Shown here in pieces: positions 52,721-61,838 of a stretch of DNA of 64,000 bases. The stretch is from Owenweeksia sp. Lineage in GTDB: Bacteria; Bacteroidota; Bacteroidia; Flavobacteriales; Schleiferiaceae. The notes beneath the pieces were generated by a model. The model did no database searches. It was given only the letters and a program-made list of their open reading frames with translations, and was not told where the DNA came from. The first letter of the stretch is position 1. Each line of letters begins with the position of its first letter. The position numbers and the translations under genes are program-made. The DNA is taken from NCBI GenBank assembly GCA_028285465.1, contig JANQPD010000030.1, forward strand, positions 62,001 to 126,000, read 5' to 3'.

Positions 52721-53716
52721 TTATGCAGTATTCATCCGGTCCAAAAACCTCAATGATTCCCTGACCACCTCTCTCCCATCCTCTCCCCACCAGCAGAAGT
52801 GGCCCCCGGCCTTGACGAATGTACAAGTTCCATTGACCAGGTGCGTATTCAGACGGTCAAAATGATCGCGGGAAACATCTTTATCCACGTGAGATGCAAA
52901 GGCCCGTACAGGCATATCTATTTTACCCCAGTTAAAAGTGTGTGGTGCGGATGCTTTTTCTACCTCATCCATCATACCGGTATACAGTTTACTCATAGGC
53001 GCGAGTGCACACACAAACTGCCTTACCCGTTTTTTCTCTGCTTTGTGGTTGACGATCCATGTGGCCAGTGTGTTCCTTTCTCTTTTACTGAGGTTTGCCT
53101 CTGTTTTCAAGAAGCTGATAATTATCGATTTAGGAAAAAGGTATACTGCCCGTACCATCAGCCAGGAAATGATGTCTTTCGCTTTATCGGACATCACCAA
53201 CTTTCCCAGGTGTGAATTAACGGCCTCCTGATTGGGGCGATATTCGCCCGTAACCGGGCTCCATAGAACCATAGACCGCACGGTAACAGCATAGTTTTGT
53301 GTGTAGTAAAGTGCTGACAAGCCCCCCATAGATACGCCAAATACATTAAGCTCTTTAATGCCCAGGCTCTTGACTACTTCATGGTAGATCTTTGCGTGGC
53401 CTTCGATGGAGTCTACCACATCAACAGGCATATCGTAATAACCGGGTCGGTTTACAGCAATTATCCTGTACCCTCTTTCCATCAGCCAGTCGAATGCAGC
53501 GGCGATATCTATGCCTGCACCCCCGCCGGTAGAAAAAAGAATAACGGGGCCTTCTTGGGGGCCAAGGTCCAGGTACTTCACCTTTCCATATCGGGTATCG
53601 GTCTCGGCAAAAGAGGAAAGCACTCTTTTCCGTTGTGCTCTAAAATAGTAGTAATCCCCTACGCCCACCATCAGTGCTAAAATGAGGATGAGGAAAACCA
53701 GGATGAGTAAGTCCAT
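52721..53716 (-). CDS. Membrane-anchored alpha/beta hydrolase
   Basis: 331 residues with an N-terminal hydrophobic anchor (LILVFLILILALMVGVGDYY). Hydrolase features: VILFSTGGGAG (oxyanion region), nucleophile Ser in VFGVSMGGLSALY, Asp near ASHVDKDVSRDHF, and His in KAGGHFCWWGED. Substrate unknown. A decayed copy of its last about 60 codons lies 2.2 kb away at 54929-55112, so this gene was once duplicated. Confidence 0.88.
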   Translation of the reverse strand: MDLLILVFLILILALMVGVGDYYYFRAQRKRVLSSFAETDTRYGKVKYLDLGPQEGPVILFSTGGGAGIDIAAAFDWLMERGYRIIAVNRPGYYDMPVDVVDSIEGHAKIYHEVVKSLGIKELNVFGVSMGGLSALYYTQNYAVTVRSMVLWSPVTGEYRPNQEAVNSHLGKLVMSDKAKDIISWLMVRAVYLFPKSIIISFLKTEANLSKRERNTLATWIVNHKAEKKRVRQFVCALAPMSKLYTGMMDEVEKASAPHTFNWGKIDMPVRAFASHVDKDVSRDHFDRLNTHLVNGTCTFVKAGGHFCWWGEDGREVVRESLRFLDRMNTA

Positions 53717-54135
53717 ACAGAAAATTTTTCACCTTCGGCCTCCTGCGGGCAGAGGGTCGGGTTTTATGTTATGCGCTTTATGGTATGGCGAATTTACACT
53801 GCTTTATCCACGTTTTGGGATTAAGCTTTTATTAACCCTTTTGGTTTGGTCTCGATGCTATTTAATCCCGGTGCTTTCTTCAGAATCTATATGCCTTGTT
53901 ATTTGTAGCAAAGCAGGTCAAGGCTTGAAGAACGAACCTCATTCTCAACTCACCCTAACACACGCGCTTTTCTGTGGCTACTCAGGGTGGCTGATCGCCT
54001 TATATCATCCGTTTAAAGGCCCTGTCATCATTAGTAAGCATGTGGAGCGTGACTGTATTGAGAAGTGCCCTGGGCATTACGTTTGCTTACCGGATCACAC
54101 TTGCCCCGATACCCATGCGAGAAGGCACCACAAGC
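53717..54135. other. Intergenic, no gene supported
   Basis: A 177-codon plus-strand frame (53682-54215) crosses the ends of two minus-strand genes and has no motif, signal or consistent codon use. Nothing else is visible. Confidence 0.5.
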
Positions 54136-54411
54136 CTATTCGTACTGAATACCTTTGGCATCCAGCGCTCTTTTCTCGGCCTCGCTCATCGTATTTACGT
54201 CCAGCCAATAGGTAATGCCGCAGCGGGCAAAAGCGGCTGTAACCAAGATCATTATAGCATATATGCCAATAAAAACAGCGGCAAGCCCGGTGACTACCTC
54301 CAAATACCATAAACCCAGAAAAAAGAGCGCGATACACGTTCTGATAATCCGGTCTGTTTTACCGATATTTCGCCTGAATGTATACGAAAGCCCTTTTAAA
54401 AATCGATTCAT
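54136..54411 (-). CDS. DUF2892 (YgaP-like) small membrane protein
   Basis: 91 residues. FRRNIGKTDRIIRTCIALFF is the DUF2892 signature: a short amphipathic lead (NIGKTDRIIR) then two transmembrane helices (LFFLGLWYLEVVTGLAAVF and GIYAIMILVTAAFARCGI). A Cys-Gly pair follows (ARCGITYWL), as in rhodanese-linked members, and a charged tail. Function unknown. Confidence 0.8.
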   Translation of the reverse strand: MNRFLKGLSYTFRRNIGKTDRIIRTCIALFFLGLWYLEVVTGLAAVFIGIYAIMILVTAAFARCGITYWLDVNTMSEAEKRALDAKGIQYE

Positions 54412-54928
54412 TATATACTCTTATTTTAAGCTTATTTTTTCCTCTTAAGCGCCTGTTATTTTCCCCCTAATTTATCTACACCTTAGCACAAAGCTTTTCC
54501 CACGGTTTTGTCCCTCCCGCATGTCCAATAGCTCGCTTCTGAGTAAAGCTGTTCGTTGAATACTTATCTAAGAGGTACCTGTAAAATACAGTTTACCTTC
54601 TACAGGGGTCTTGTAGCTAAACCCTTGACCTGTAGTGAGGTTGTCTGGTAAGACGTTTGTAATTTTAGGATAGCGCTTTTAGCACGTTAAATGTAGTAAT
54701 TTATCTTTTCATTTTTCATGCTATTACTCCTACATTTTTGGGCGGCATTTCTGAATAAAGACACTATAACAGTAACCGTATACATGCCTGGTGTGCTCAG
54801 AGCCCTAAAGCAGGTTTCCGTGTATGCTTTGAGTTCCGCTTATGGGCGACCTGAATAGTCTTCTGCCCCAGGGCTGCTCTCCGTTTGCGGGAACGATGTA
54901 TGATCTTGTTTGTTTTTTGCATATGTGA
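54412..54928. other. Long non-coding stretch
   Basis: About 500 bases with no recognisable gene or RNA. A CTGTAAAATACAG palindrome lies at about 54581-54593. The region leads into the decayed hydrolase copy, so it is probably old gene debris. Confidence 0.5.
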
Positions 54929-55112
54929 AGTATTCACCCGGTCTAAATATTTTAATAATTCCCTGGAAAATCTTCTCCCACTCTATCCCACGAGTAGAAT
55001 AACCCCTGCTTTGGCGAATGTACAAGATCTGTTCACCAGATGTATTTGAATGGTCAGAATGTGGGGTGAGAAACATCTTTGTCTACATGAGGTGCAAAAC
55101 CAACATAGGGCC
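54929..55112 (-). pseudogene. Decayed copy of the 3' end of the alpha/beta hydrolase gene
   Basis: Bases 54929-55112 align with 52728-52912, the last 60 codons of the hydrolase: both read GTATTC(A/a)CCCGGT at one end, share a GGCGAATGTACAAG-like block in the middle, and share GAAACATCTTT with GTGAGATGCAAA/ATGAGGTGCAAA at the other. In the copy the frame is broken (HVDKDVS is readable, then frames shift). The copy has no upstream coding part. This is a 3' remnant of a tandem duplication. Confidence 0.75.
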
Positions 55113-55371
55113 ATCCCGCATAGTATAGCGGAAAGAGGTTAAAATAAAAGAAAGCACATTTGGATCCAACCTGAATTATGGAAGGGCTTTGCTCTGCTTT
55201 TCTCTTTAAAGCGTAAATCCCCAAAAGCAGGAGCTGAGATTATCGTCACTAAACCTGCCCAGTTTATTTTTATGTCATTTTTGCCAAATTAATGTTGTTC
55301 TAAAATATTATTTTTGAGAATCTTATATATAAAAGGTATCATTTTAGTTATACACGCAACTGTTCATAGCT
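55113..55371. other. Upstream region of the hybrid regulator
   Basis: AT-rich, with no gene. It may hold the promoter of the regulator; several TTTG-like sequences occur but none stands out. Confidence 0.4.
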
Positions 55372-58300
55372 GTGACTTTGAGAAAAAGAATAGGATGTAT
55401 CGTTGCCTTACTCCTGCTTTTAGCGGGCAATCAGGCACTTTATGCCCAGCTTAGTATCTTCACCAATGAGGATGGCTTGCCCAATCGATTTGTCAGGCAA
55501 ACCCTGGAAGATCATGAAGGTTTTCTATGGGTAGCCACCGATAACGGCCTGGCCCGCTTTGACGGGAATGAATTCTCTATTCTTAAAGACGTAGGAAAAG
55601 ACTCGGCTAATCTCACAAGCCCACATATCAGTTCCCTGGCCAAAACGCCTGGCGGCCAACTTGTAATAGGTACCTCAAAGGGGCTTGCCATTTTATCTGC
55701 TGACCGAAACAGCTTGTGGTACCCCATCCCGGATAGTAGCCCTGCAGCTGGCCAACCCATTACTTCCATTGCTGTTTTTGACAATGGACATATTGCTTTT
55801 ACTACCCAAGAAGAGCAGCTATACATGCTGTTCGAAGAGCAACAACTAAAGCACGTGAATCTAGGCGGTAAAGCCAATAAGTTATGTTCTATCGATAGCA
55901 ACAGGGTACTGGTACTCAACTGTTCGGACCGTAGCGGTACATTTTGGATCATTAATTCATCCGGAGAGATCATACAAAAGAGCCGGACTGCGTTTCCCTA
56001 TGTCGATGGGGTGATCGGTCCTGAGAAGAGGGTTTACTTTACTTTTGACCACGTAGTAAAGTCCACAACATGGGAGTTTTGGGTAGAAGCTTATTCCCTT
56101 GTGGGTGAACGCGTTAAACGGTGGAAATTAGAAGGTGATTTGCCCATTATAGGTGGATCCACCTTAAGTGATATCATCTTTTATTCGGGTGGGTATTTGT
56201 GGTTAAATCCAACTGGAGAAGTCATTGTTCGTCTTGACCCTTCCGAGGGTGATTTTTCGTTTTTCACAGGAAATGAGATTGGCAAAAGCCCTTCAATTGC
56301 TGTTACTAATTTCACGCATGTTTTGGAGGATCGTAATGAGAATCTATGGTTTTCCTCAAACGGGGGACTCATTGGTTTTAACCAAAAACAAAAGGCCTTT
56401 AAGGTTCTAAAACCAGACAGGATCCCCAAAGATGATATTTTCAGTACACGCATCATTTATCCCTGGGGTGACAAACATTTTTTAATCTCACTATACAACA
56501 GTTCATTCTTATTAAACAGGGAAACTCATGAATTTACCCGCTATGATCACATTCCGGGGAATCATTCTACCATATCCGTCCGTTCCATTCTTTCTTTTGG
56601 GGCCGATAGCCTTTTAGTAGGTACGGAATTGCTATCTCTGTATTGGCTCAAAGGTGGAAAAAAAGTACTTGAAAATGCCTTGTTGGATTCTGAACCCATA
56701 AAACCTATATCGACTATGGTTTGTGACCTTCAGGGAAGAGTATGGGTAGGAGGACAGACAGGCTTCTATCGTTATGACGCTAAAATCAAAAAGCTTCATT
56801 CAGTTTCGGGGTTTGAAAATAACAATGAAAGCACAAGAAGGATTTATGAGCTGCAATACGACCCGGAAATGAACCTCATATGGATGGCTAGCGATAGGGG
56901 CCTAATAAAATTCGAAGTAGAAACGGGCCAGTATCAAGTATATGACCTCTTGTTACCCAATAGCCCTTTAGCAAATATCATTTCTACCTGCCTGGTGTTA
57001 CAAAAAGAGGTACTATGGATAGGTACCCGGGAAAGCGGCTTGATAAAATTTGATAGGGCTACGGAAAAGATCACCCATTTTACTGCCCAAAACGGACTCA
57101 GCGATAATCTTGTTTACTCTGCACTTGAAGATGCAAAGGGCAGGCTTTGGCTGGGTACGGCTAATGGGCTATCTGTTTTTGACCCCGCAACGGAAAAGTT
57201 TACAACTTTCTATAGAAAAGATGGGATTGCACACAACGAGTTTAACACAGGTTCAACATACCGCTCGGCAAATGGAGAGCTGTATATGGGTGGATTAAAT
57301 GGCATTACCCTGTTTGATCCCGAAGAAGTATTGGCCGACAAAAAGATCCCAGGGTTAAGGCTTTGCAAAATTATCAGGCATGATGGAGCAAGCAACAGGG
57401 AAATAGAAACTACCCATGCCATTGGAGAGTCAAAAAAGCTCACCATTTATCCGAATGACCGGTATTTCTCGGTGTCTTTTTCGTCTGAAGACCTCCTCAA
57501 TCAATCCAATACTTTTGAATATCGCCTGGATGGGCTTGAAAATGATTGGAATTTTCTTGGCACCCAAAAGAGTATCCGTTTTGCAGGCCTATCCACAGGG
57601 AACTATACACTATTCGTTCGAGAAACAGGTAGTGCAGATGATCAAACCGCTAGCCTCATATTACCAATAGAGGTGCTGGCTCCCTGGTATAAAAGATGGT
57701 GGGCTATCTTAATTTCTATTTTATTGGGATTGGCGCTGCTGCTGCTCTTTTATTCATTCAGGATAAAGCAGTTAAGAACCACCAATCAATTAAAGCTGGA
57801 ACAATTAAAAGTGGAAAAGAAGGAAGAACTGGACAAGATGAAATCTGACTTCTTTGCCAATATCTCCCATGAATTTAGAACCCCCCTTACGTTGATTCTA
57901 GGGCCATTGGAAAACAACATGTCCAACAAAAATGGCGGCATTGGTGAAAAACAACAAAACATGATGAGGCGAAATGCCAGGCAGCTCTTATCCCTGATCA
58001 ACCAATTACTGGACCTTAGTAAGCTGGACAACGGAAGTATGAAATTCCAACCCGTAGTAAAGGACCTTGCAGCACATCTACGGTTGATCATCAGCAACTT
58101 TGAAGGCTTGATCACTTTGCGCAACATAGGCCTGCAACCCGCGATACCGGGACGGGAACTGTTGGTCTCTTATGACGTAGACCACATGGAAAAGATTATG
58201 AATAATTTACTTTCCAATGCTTTGAAGTTTTGTGAGCCTGGCGGACGTATAGAAGTGACTTGCCGTAAAAACTATAATGAAACTGTACAAATAGTTGTTG

Positions 58301-59358
58301 CCAATACAGGGAAGATCCCCCCCCATATACTACCTGAGTTATTCACAAGGTTTTACCAACAGGATAAAAACTCAGGACAAGGTACTGGTATTGGCCTGGC
58401 CCTAACCAGGGAACTGGTAGAGTACCACAACGGAACCATTACCGCAAAAAGTGAAAAAGGCATTACCTCCTTTGTTGTTGAGCTACCCCTAAACCTGAAT
58501 GAGAAAAACGTAGAAGAATTACATACGGGCAGCTTCACCAGCCCAACTTTATCACCTATACCTTACGTGGGAACAGCACTCCCCGGGGAACCTGATGACC
58601 GGTCTGTAAAGAAGGACGCTCCTTTGATTCTCGTGGTAGATGACAATGCTGACCTACGGGAATTCCTTACCGATATACTGCGAACAGACTACCAGGTAAT
58701 ACAGGCAGCTAACGGAGTGGAAGGATTAAAACTTGCCTCAGATAGCATCCCCGACCTGGTGATTAGCGACCTTATGATGCCGGAAATGGACGGGCATGAG
58801 CTTTGCCACCGTCTTAAAACCGCTGAGCCCACCAGTCATATTCCGGTAATTCTGCTAACGGCCAAGGCTAACCAGGATAGTAAGTTAAAGGGCCTGGAGA
58901 AAGGGGCGGATGATTATTTGATGAAGCCTTTTAATGGGCCTGAACTCCTAATCCGGGTTAAAAACCTGATCCGTCTAAGGCGCTTATTACAGGAAAAGTA
59001 TAGTGGCAAAAAGCTGGTGAAACTCAACCAAAAATCATCGCTTGACCTTGAAGATGCGTTTATGCAGAAGGTTGTTAAGGTAATCGATGAACATATACAT
59101 CAGGAAGACTTTAGCGTGGATGTGTTTTGCCAAAAACTGTTTTTAAGTCCAAGACAAGTGCAACGGAAGCTTAAAGCCCTTACCAATCAAACCCCCGTTA
59201 GTTTTATTCGGCAATACCGCTTGCAAAAAGCGTATGAAAAGATCCAAAAAGGGGAAATCACTATTTCAGAAGCAGCGGCCTCTGTAGGCATGTCTAACCT
59301 TAGTCATTTCAGCAAAGCCTTTAAAAGAGAGTTTGGGGTAGCGCCCAGCGAAGTTTGA
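55372..59358 (+). CDS. Hybrid two-component system regulator (SusR-like, one-polypeptide sensor/regulator)
   Basis: 1328 residues, start GTG at 55372, signal peptide LLLLLAGNQALYAQ. Order: two seven-bladed propellers of Reg_prop repeats (GLPNRFVRQTLEDHEGFLWV and similar, to about 660), a Y_Y_Y domain (YRLDGLENDWNFLG), a transmembrane helix near 780, histidine kinase with His about 833 in FFANISHEFRTPLTL, ATPase N and G boxes, a receiver domain with Asp about 1133 in VISDLMMPEMDG, and an AraC-type HTH (FCQKLFLSPRQVQRKL, SNLSHFSKAFKREFG). This class senses a periplasmic glycan-type ligand and activates neighbouring genes. The downstream secreted-protein genes are likely targets. Confidence 0.96.
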   Translation: MTLRKRIGCIVALLLLLAGNQALYAQLSIFTNEDGLPNRFVRQTLEDHEGFLWVATDNGLARFDGNEFSILKDVGKDSANLTSPHISSLAKTPGGQLVIGTSKGLAILSADRNSLWYPIPDSSPAAGQPITSIAVFDNGHIAFTTQEEQLYMLFEEQQLKHVNLGGKANKLCSIDSNRVLVLNCSDRSGTFWIINSSGEIIQKSRTAFPYVDGVIGPEKRVYFTFDHVVKSTTWEFWVEAYSLVGERVKRWKLEGDLPIIGGSTLSDIIFYSGGYLWLNPTGEVIVRLDPSEGDFSFFTGNEIGKSPSIAVTNFTHVLEDRNENLWFSSNGGLIGFNQKQKAFKVLKPDRIPKDDIFSTRIIYPWGDKHFLISLYNSSFLLNRETHEFTRYDHIPGNHSTISVRSILSFGADSLLVGTELLSLYWLKGGKKVLENALLDSEPIKPISTMVCDLQGRVWVGGQTGFYRYDAKIKKLHSVSGFENNNESTRRIYELQYDPEMNLIWMASDRGLIKFEVETGQYQVYDLLLPNSPLANIISTCLVLQKEVLWIGTRESGLIKFDRATEKITHFTAQNGLSDNLVYSALEDAKGRLWLGTANGLSVFDPATEKFTTFYRKDGIAHNEFNTGSTYRSANGELYMGGLNGITLFDPEEVLADKKIPGLRLCKIIRHDGASNREIETTHAIGESKKLTIYPNDRYFSVSFSSEDLLNQSNTFEYRLDGLENDWNFLGTQKSIRFAGLSTGNYTLFVRETGSADDQTASLILPIEVLAPWYKRWWAILISILLGLALLLLFYSFRIKQLRTTNQLKLEQLKVEKKEELDKMKSDFFANISHEFRTPLTLILGPLENNMSNKNGGIGEKQQNMMRRNARQLLSLINQLLDLSKLDNGSMKFQPVVKDLAAHLRLIISNFEGLITLRNIGLQPAIPGRELLVSYDVDHMEKIMNNLLSNALKFCEPGGRIEVTCRKNYNETVQIVVANTGKIPPHILPELFTRFYQQDKNSGQGTGIGLALTRELVEYHNGTITAKSEKGITSFVVELPLNLNEKNVEELHTGSFTSPTLSPIPYVGTALPGEPDDRSVKKDAPLILVVDDNADLREFLTDILRTDYQVIQAANGVEGLKLASDSIPDLVISDLMMPEMDGHELCHRLKTAEPTSHIPVILLTAKANQDSKLKGLEKGADDYLMKPFNGPELLIRVKNLIRLRRLLQEKYSGKKLVKLNQKSSLDLEDAFMQKVVKVIDEHIHQEDFSVDVFCQKLFLSPRQVQRKLKALTNQTPVSFIRQYRLQKAYEKIQKGEITISEAAASVGMSNLSHFSKAFKREFGVAPSEV

Positions 59359-59372
59359 TCTTCAATTTTCAA

Positions 59373-59440
59373 CCCTAAACCTCCATTTTGTCGGTTTTGA
59401 ACCATACAAAGTCCTAAATGGGCAAACACGCAAAGCCCCT
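59373..59440. repeat. Approx. 62-base direct repeat, copy 1
   Basis: CTAAACCTCCATTTTGTCGG followed by TTTTGAACCATACAAAGTC and AAACACGCAAAGCCC. It starts 15 bases after the regulator stop and is about 80% identical to 59821-59888. Confidence 0.75.
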
Positions 59441-60020
59441 ATCTACTTTCTTTGTCTTCAAATTGTTAGTTACAAAACATTTAACATCAAACATCTATAA
59501 GAATGTGATTAACAATTTGTTTGAGATTTAACCACCGATTCGGTGTAGGTTTAGCAGATAATACGCCCATCCCCTCTACTCTACTAATTCTAATCCTTTT
59601 TAGTGAGTATTGGCGGGCGTTTATCTTTTTAATTGACACAGCTAACAATCCTTGCCCAATATTGGAGCTAAGGCAAACGCCAAAAGCTACCCCGAAGCAC
59701 CTATTGCTGTAAACGCAAATACCTCCAAAAATTCTTATCCGGATAAAAAAGCTACACAAATAAACTATCCATTTGCTTAGGTCCTTAAACGCTCCGGAGT
59801 CATCAATCTCATTCTTTTTCCTCCTCTAAACCTCATTTTGTCGGGTTTGAACCATACAAAGTCGCAAATGAGCAAACACTCAGAGCCCGCTTCCCTCGTC
59901 CTTTGCAGCGCAATCTTAGCTATCACTATTTAAGTGGGTTTAAAACAAAAATCCCTGGGAATAAAATAAATACAGCTGTTTTAAATCTAAAGATACAAGG
60001 CATTAAAAACTGTGTAAGAG
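59441..60020. other. Long upstream region of the secreted-protein operon
   Basis: No convincing gene; a 90-codon frame on the minus strand (59487-59759) and a 63-codon frame on the plus strand have no motifs. The region contains the second copy of the 62-base repeat (listed separately) and probably the promoter of the gene at 60111. Confidence 0.5.
59821..59888. repeat. Approx. 62-base direct repeat, copy 2
   Basis: Second copy of 59373-59440, about 220 bases before the start at 60111. Shared blocks are ATTTTGTCGG, TTTGAACCATACAAAGTC and GCAAACAC. A possible binding site for the HTH of the neighbouring regulator. Confidence 0.75.
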
Positions 60021-60110
60021 ATGAACAAAAGCCAAGGACGAAAGGCTCAAAACCAGAGAGAGCTTCCCGGGTATCCATTTAAAAGTTGCAAGAAGATAAG
60101 ATCGAACGAT

Positions 60111-61793
60111 ATGAAAAATCAAAATGTGATGAGTACTAATATTTTTAAAATAGGAGCGCTAGTTGGGCTCTTATTCTCCTTTGGTTTACTCTCTGCCCAG
60201 GTAGTAGCCACCGGGCTTTTTGTACATCAAGGCACCACCTTTTACGCGGGGGATGGCCTAAGCATAAGCAATAGTGGTACAGACAGCCTCATTATACACG
60301 GTACCCTGATAGTAGAAGATAGCCTTGTCGTTAACAACAACTCCAGGAGCTTAATCAAGGGTAAGCTCAGTTTGGCCGGCAGTACAGCCCTGAATGTAGA
60401 TGCCGATGGGTTACGAGTAGACAGCCTGCAAATTTCCAGCAGTAACGACCTGGTAAGCCTTTCCGGAAACATTGCAGTAAACAGCAGGCTTCGCTTTAGC
60501 AGCGGCAACATTTATCTCAATGGACAAAAACTGATATTGGGCCCCAATGCAAGCATCACCACAGATGCGGGTTACACCACCACTGTACCTGTTGTGGCCA
60601 ACAACCAAGGGGAAGTAGTAGTTGAGAATCTTTCCGACAGCATCTATTTACCCCTTGGTTATGGCAACCAATACCTCAACGCTATTGCCTTGAAAAACAA
60701 CGGTGCAGCAGACACTTTCTCTGTATCCGTAATGCAAAATGTTTTGGAAAATGGCACAAGTGGCAACACCCTTACCAATGATATAGTACAGGTAAGCTGG
60801 TTTGTTGACGATTCGTCCAACACGGCCTATAACCTGGATACCTGGTTGTATTGGGATGCCTCCCAGGAAGGGACCGGGTTTAACAATACCACTGCCGGGA
60901 TTTCCAGCTATGATGGCGCCCGGTGGGATCTAAATCCCAGTGCTTTAACTGATGGCAGCAACAGAAGATTGTCCCGGAGCAGTATCACCAATATTGAAGA
61001 CGTTGTTTTGGCCATAGGCGATGCCGAAAGTGACCTCATCGGTGCCTTACAGTTCGCGTTGAAGGTATTCCTGCAAGGGCCATACAATACCGCCAACGAC
61101 AATATGGATAACGGCATTAATGGAGTTATTCCTACCAGCGTAGCCCATTCATCGGCATATGGCGGTGCGCCCTATTCTTATGCCGGTTCAGAGAGTTTTG
61201 TAACCGCTCCGGCTACTGCTGTAGACTGGGTTTTGATCGAGCTTAGGGATGCTGCCTCTCCGGCACTCGCCACCAGTTCTACCACCGTAGCTACCGTTGC
61301 GGGCTTGTTGATGCAGGACGGTACTATTAAATCTACCGATGGCAGTAGCAATATCCTGTTTGAAGGGGCCAGCATCAGCAATAATGCTTACGCGGTAATT
61401 AAGCACAGAAACCACCTGGATATTATGAGTCATTCCGCCATCACCGAGAGCAACGGCCTATATACCTATGACTTCTCTACTGCAGCTACCCAGGCCTTTG
61501 GCAGCGATGCACAGGTTGAGCTGGAAACAGGCGTTTACGGCATGTATGCCGGAGATGTAAATGCCGATGGCGAGTTAAAGTATGCCGGAGCTGATGATGA
61601 CCAGACGGTGATCTTCAACACGATTGGCGGGAACACCAGTGTCATCAACACCCTTGATGGCTACTATGCTGAAGATGTGAACATGGATGGCACGGTAAAA
61701 TATGCCGGGGCCGATGATGACCAAACGGAGATATTCAACATCATTGGAGGGAACACCAGTGTTATCAATACAATCTCCAGCAGAGTGCCTTAA
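60111..61793 (+). CDS. Secreted protein with C-terminal dockerin-like calcium repeats
   Basis: 560 residues from the ATG at 60111 (a longer frame from 60021 has no signal logic before it). Signal peptide IGALVGLLFSFGLLSAQ. The first 280 residues look like a beta-helix or stacked beta repeats (LIIHGTLIVEDSLVV, VDSLQISSSNDLVSL). The C-terminus holds two near-identical 45-residue units, each with an Asp-rich loop: GDVNADGELKYAGADDDQTV and EDVNMDGTVKYAGADDDQTE, both followed by FNxIGGNTSVINT. These are dockerin-like EF-hand units common in Bacteroidota cell-surface proteins. First gene of a two-gene unit with the T9SS protein (45-base gap). Confidence 0.8.
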   Translation: MKNQNVMSTNIFKIGALVGLLFSFGLLSAQVVATGLFVHQGTTFYAGDGLSISNSGTDSLIIHGTLIVEDSLVVNNNSRSLIKGKLSLAGSTALNVDADGLRVDSLQISSSNDLVSLSGNIAVNSRLRFSSGNIYLNGQKLILGPNASITTDAGYTTTVPVVANNQGEVVVENLSDSIYLPLGYGNQYLNAIALKNNGAADTFSVSVMQNVLENGTSGNTLTNDIVQVSWFVDDSSNTAYNLDTWLYWDASQEGTGFNNTTAGISSYDGARWDLNPSALTDGSNRRLSRSSITNIEDVVLAIGDAESDLIGALQFALKVFLQGPYNTANDNMDNGINGVIPTSVAHSSAYGGAPYSYAGSESFVTAPATAVDWVLIELRDAASPALATSSTTVATVAGLLMQDGTIKSTDGSSNILFEGASISNNAYAVIKHRNHLDIMSHSAITESNGLYTYDFSTAATQAFGSDAQVELETGVYGMYAGDVNADGELKYAGADDDQTVIFNTIGGNTSVINTLDGYYAEDVNMDGTVKYAGADDDQTEIFNIIGGNTSVINTISSRVP

Positions 61794-61838
61794 GCTATCA
61801 CATAATAAATAACCAGTAAATCTCAGAATATAAAAATC

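Noticed and set aside
53682-54215. 177-residue plus-strand gene
   Set aside because: It runs antisense across the start of the hydrolase gene and the end of the DUF2892 gene; its Cys/His-rich text has no motif spacing.
60021-60110. Upstream extension of the dockerin-like protein
   Set aside because: It would put 30 polar and basic residues before the signal peptide; the ATG at 60111 gives a normal one.
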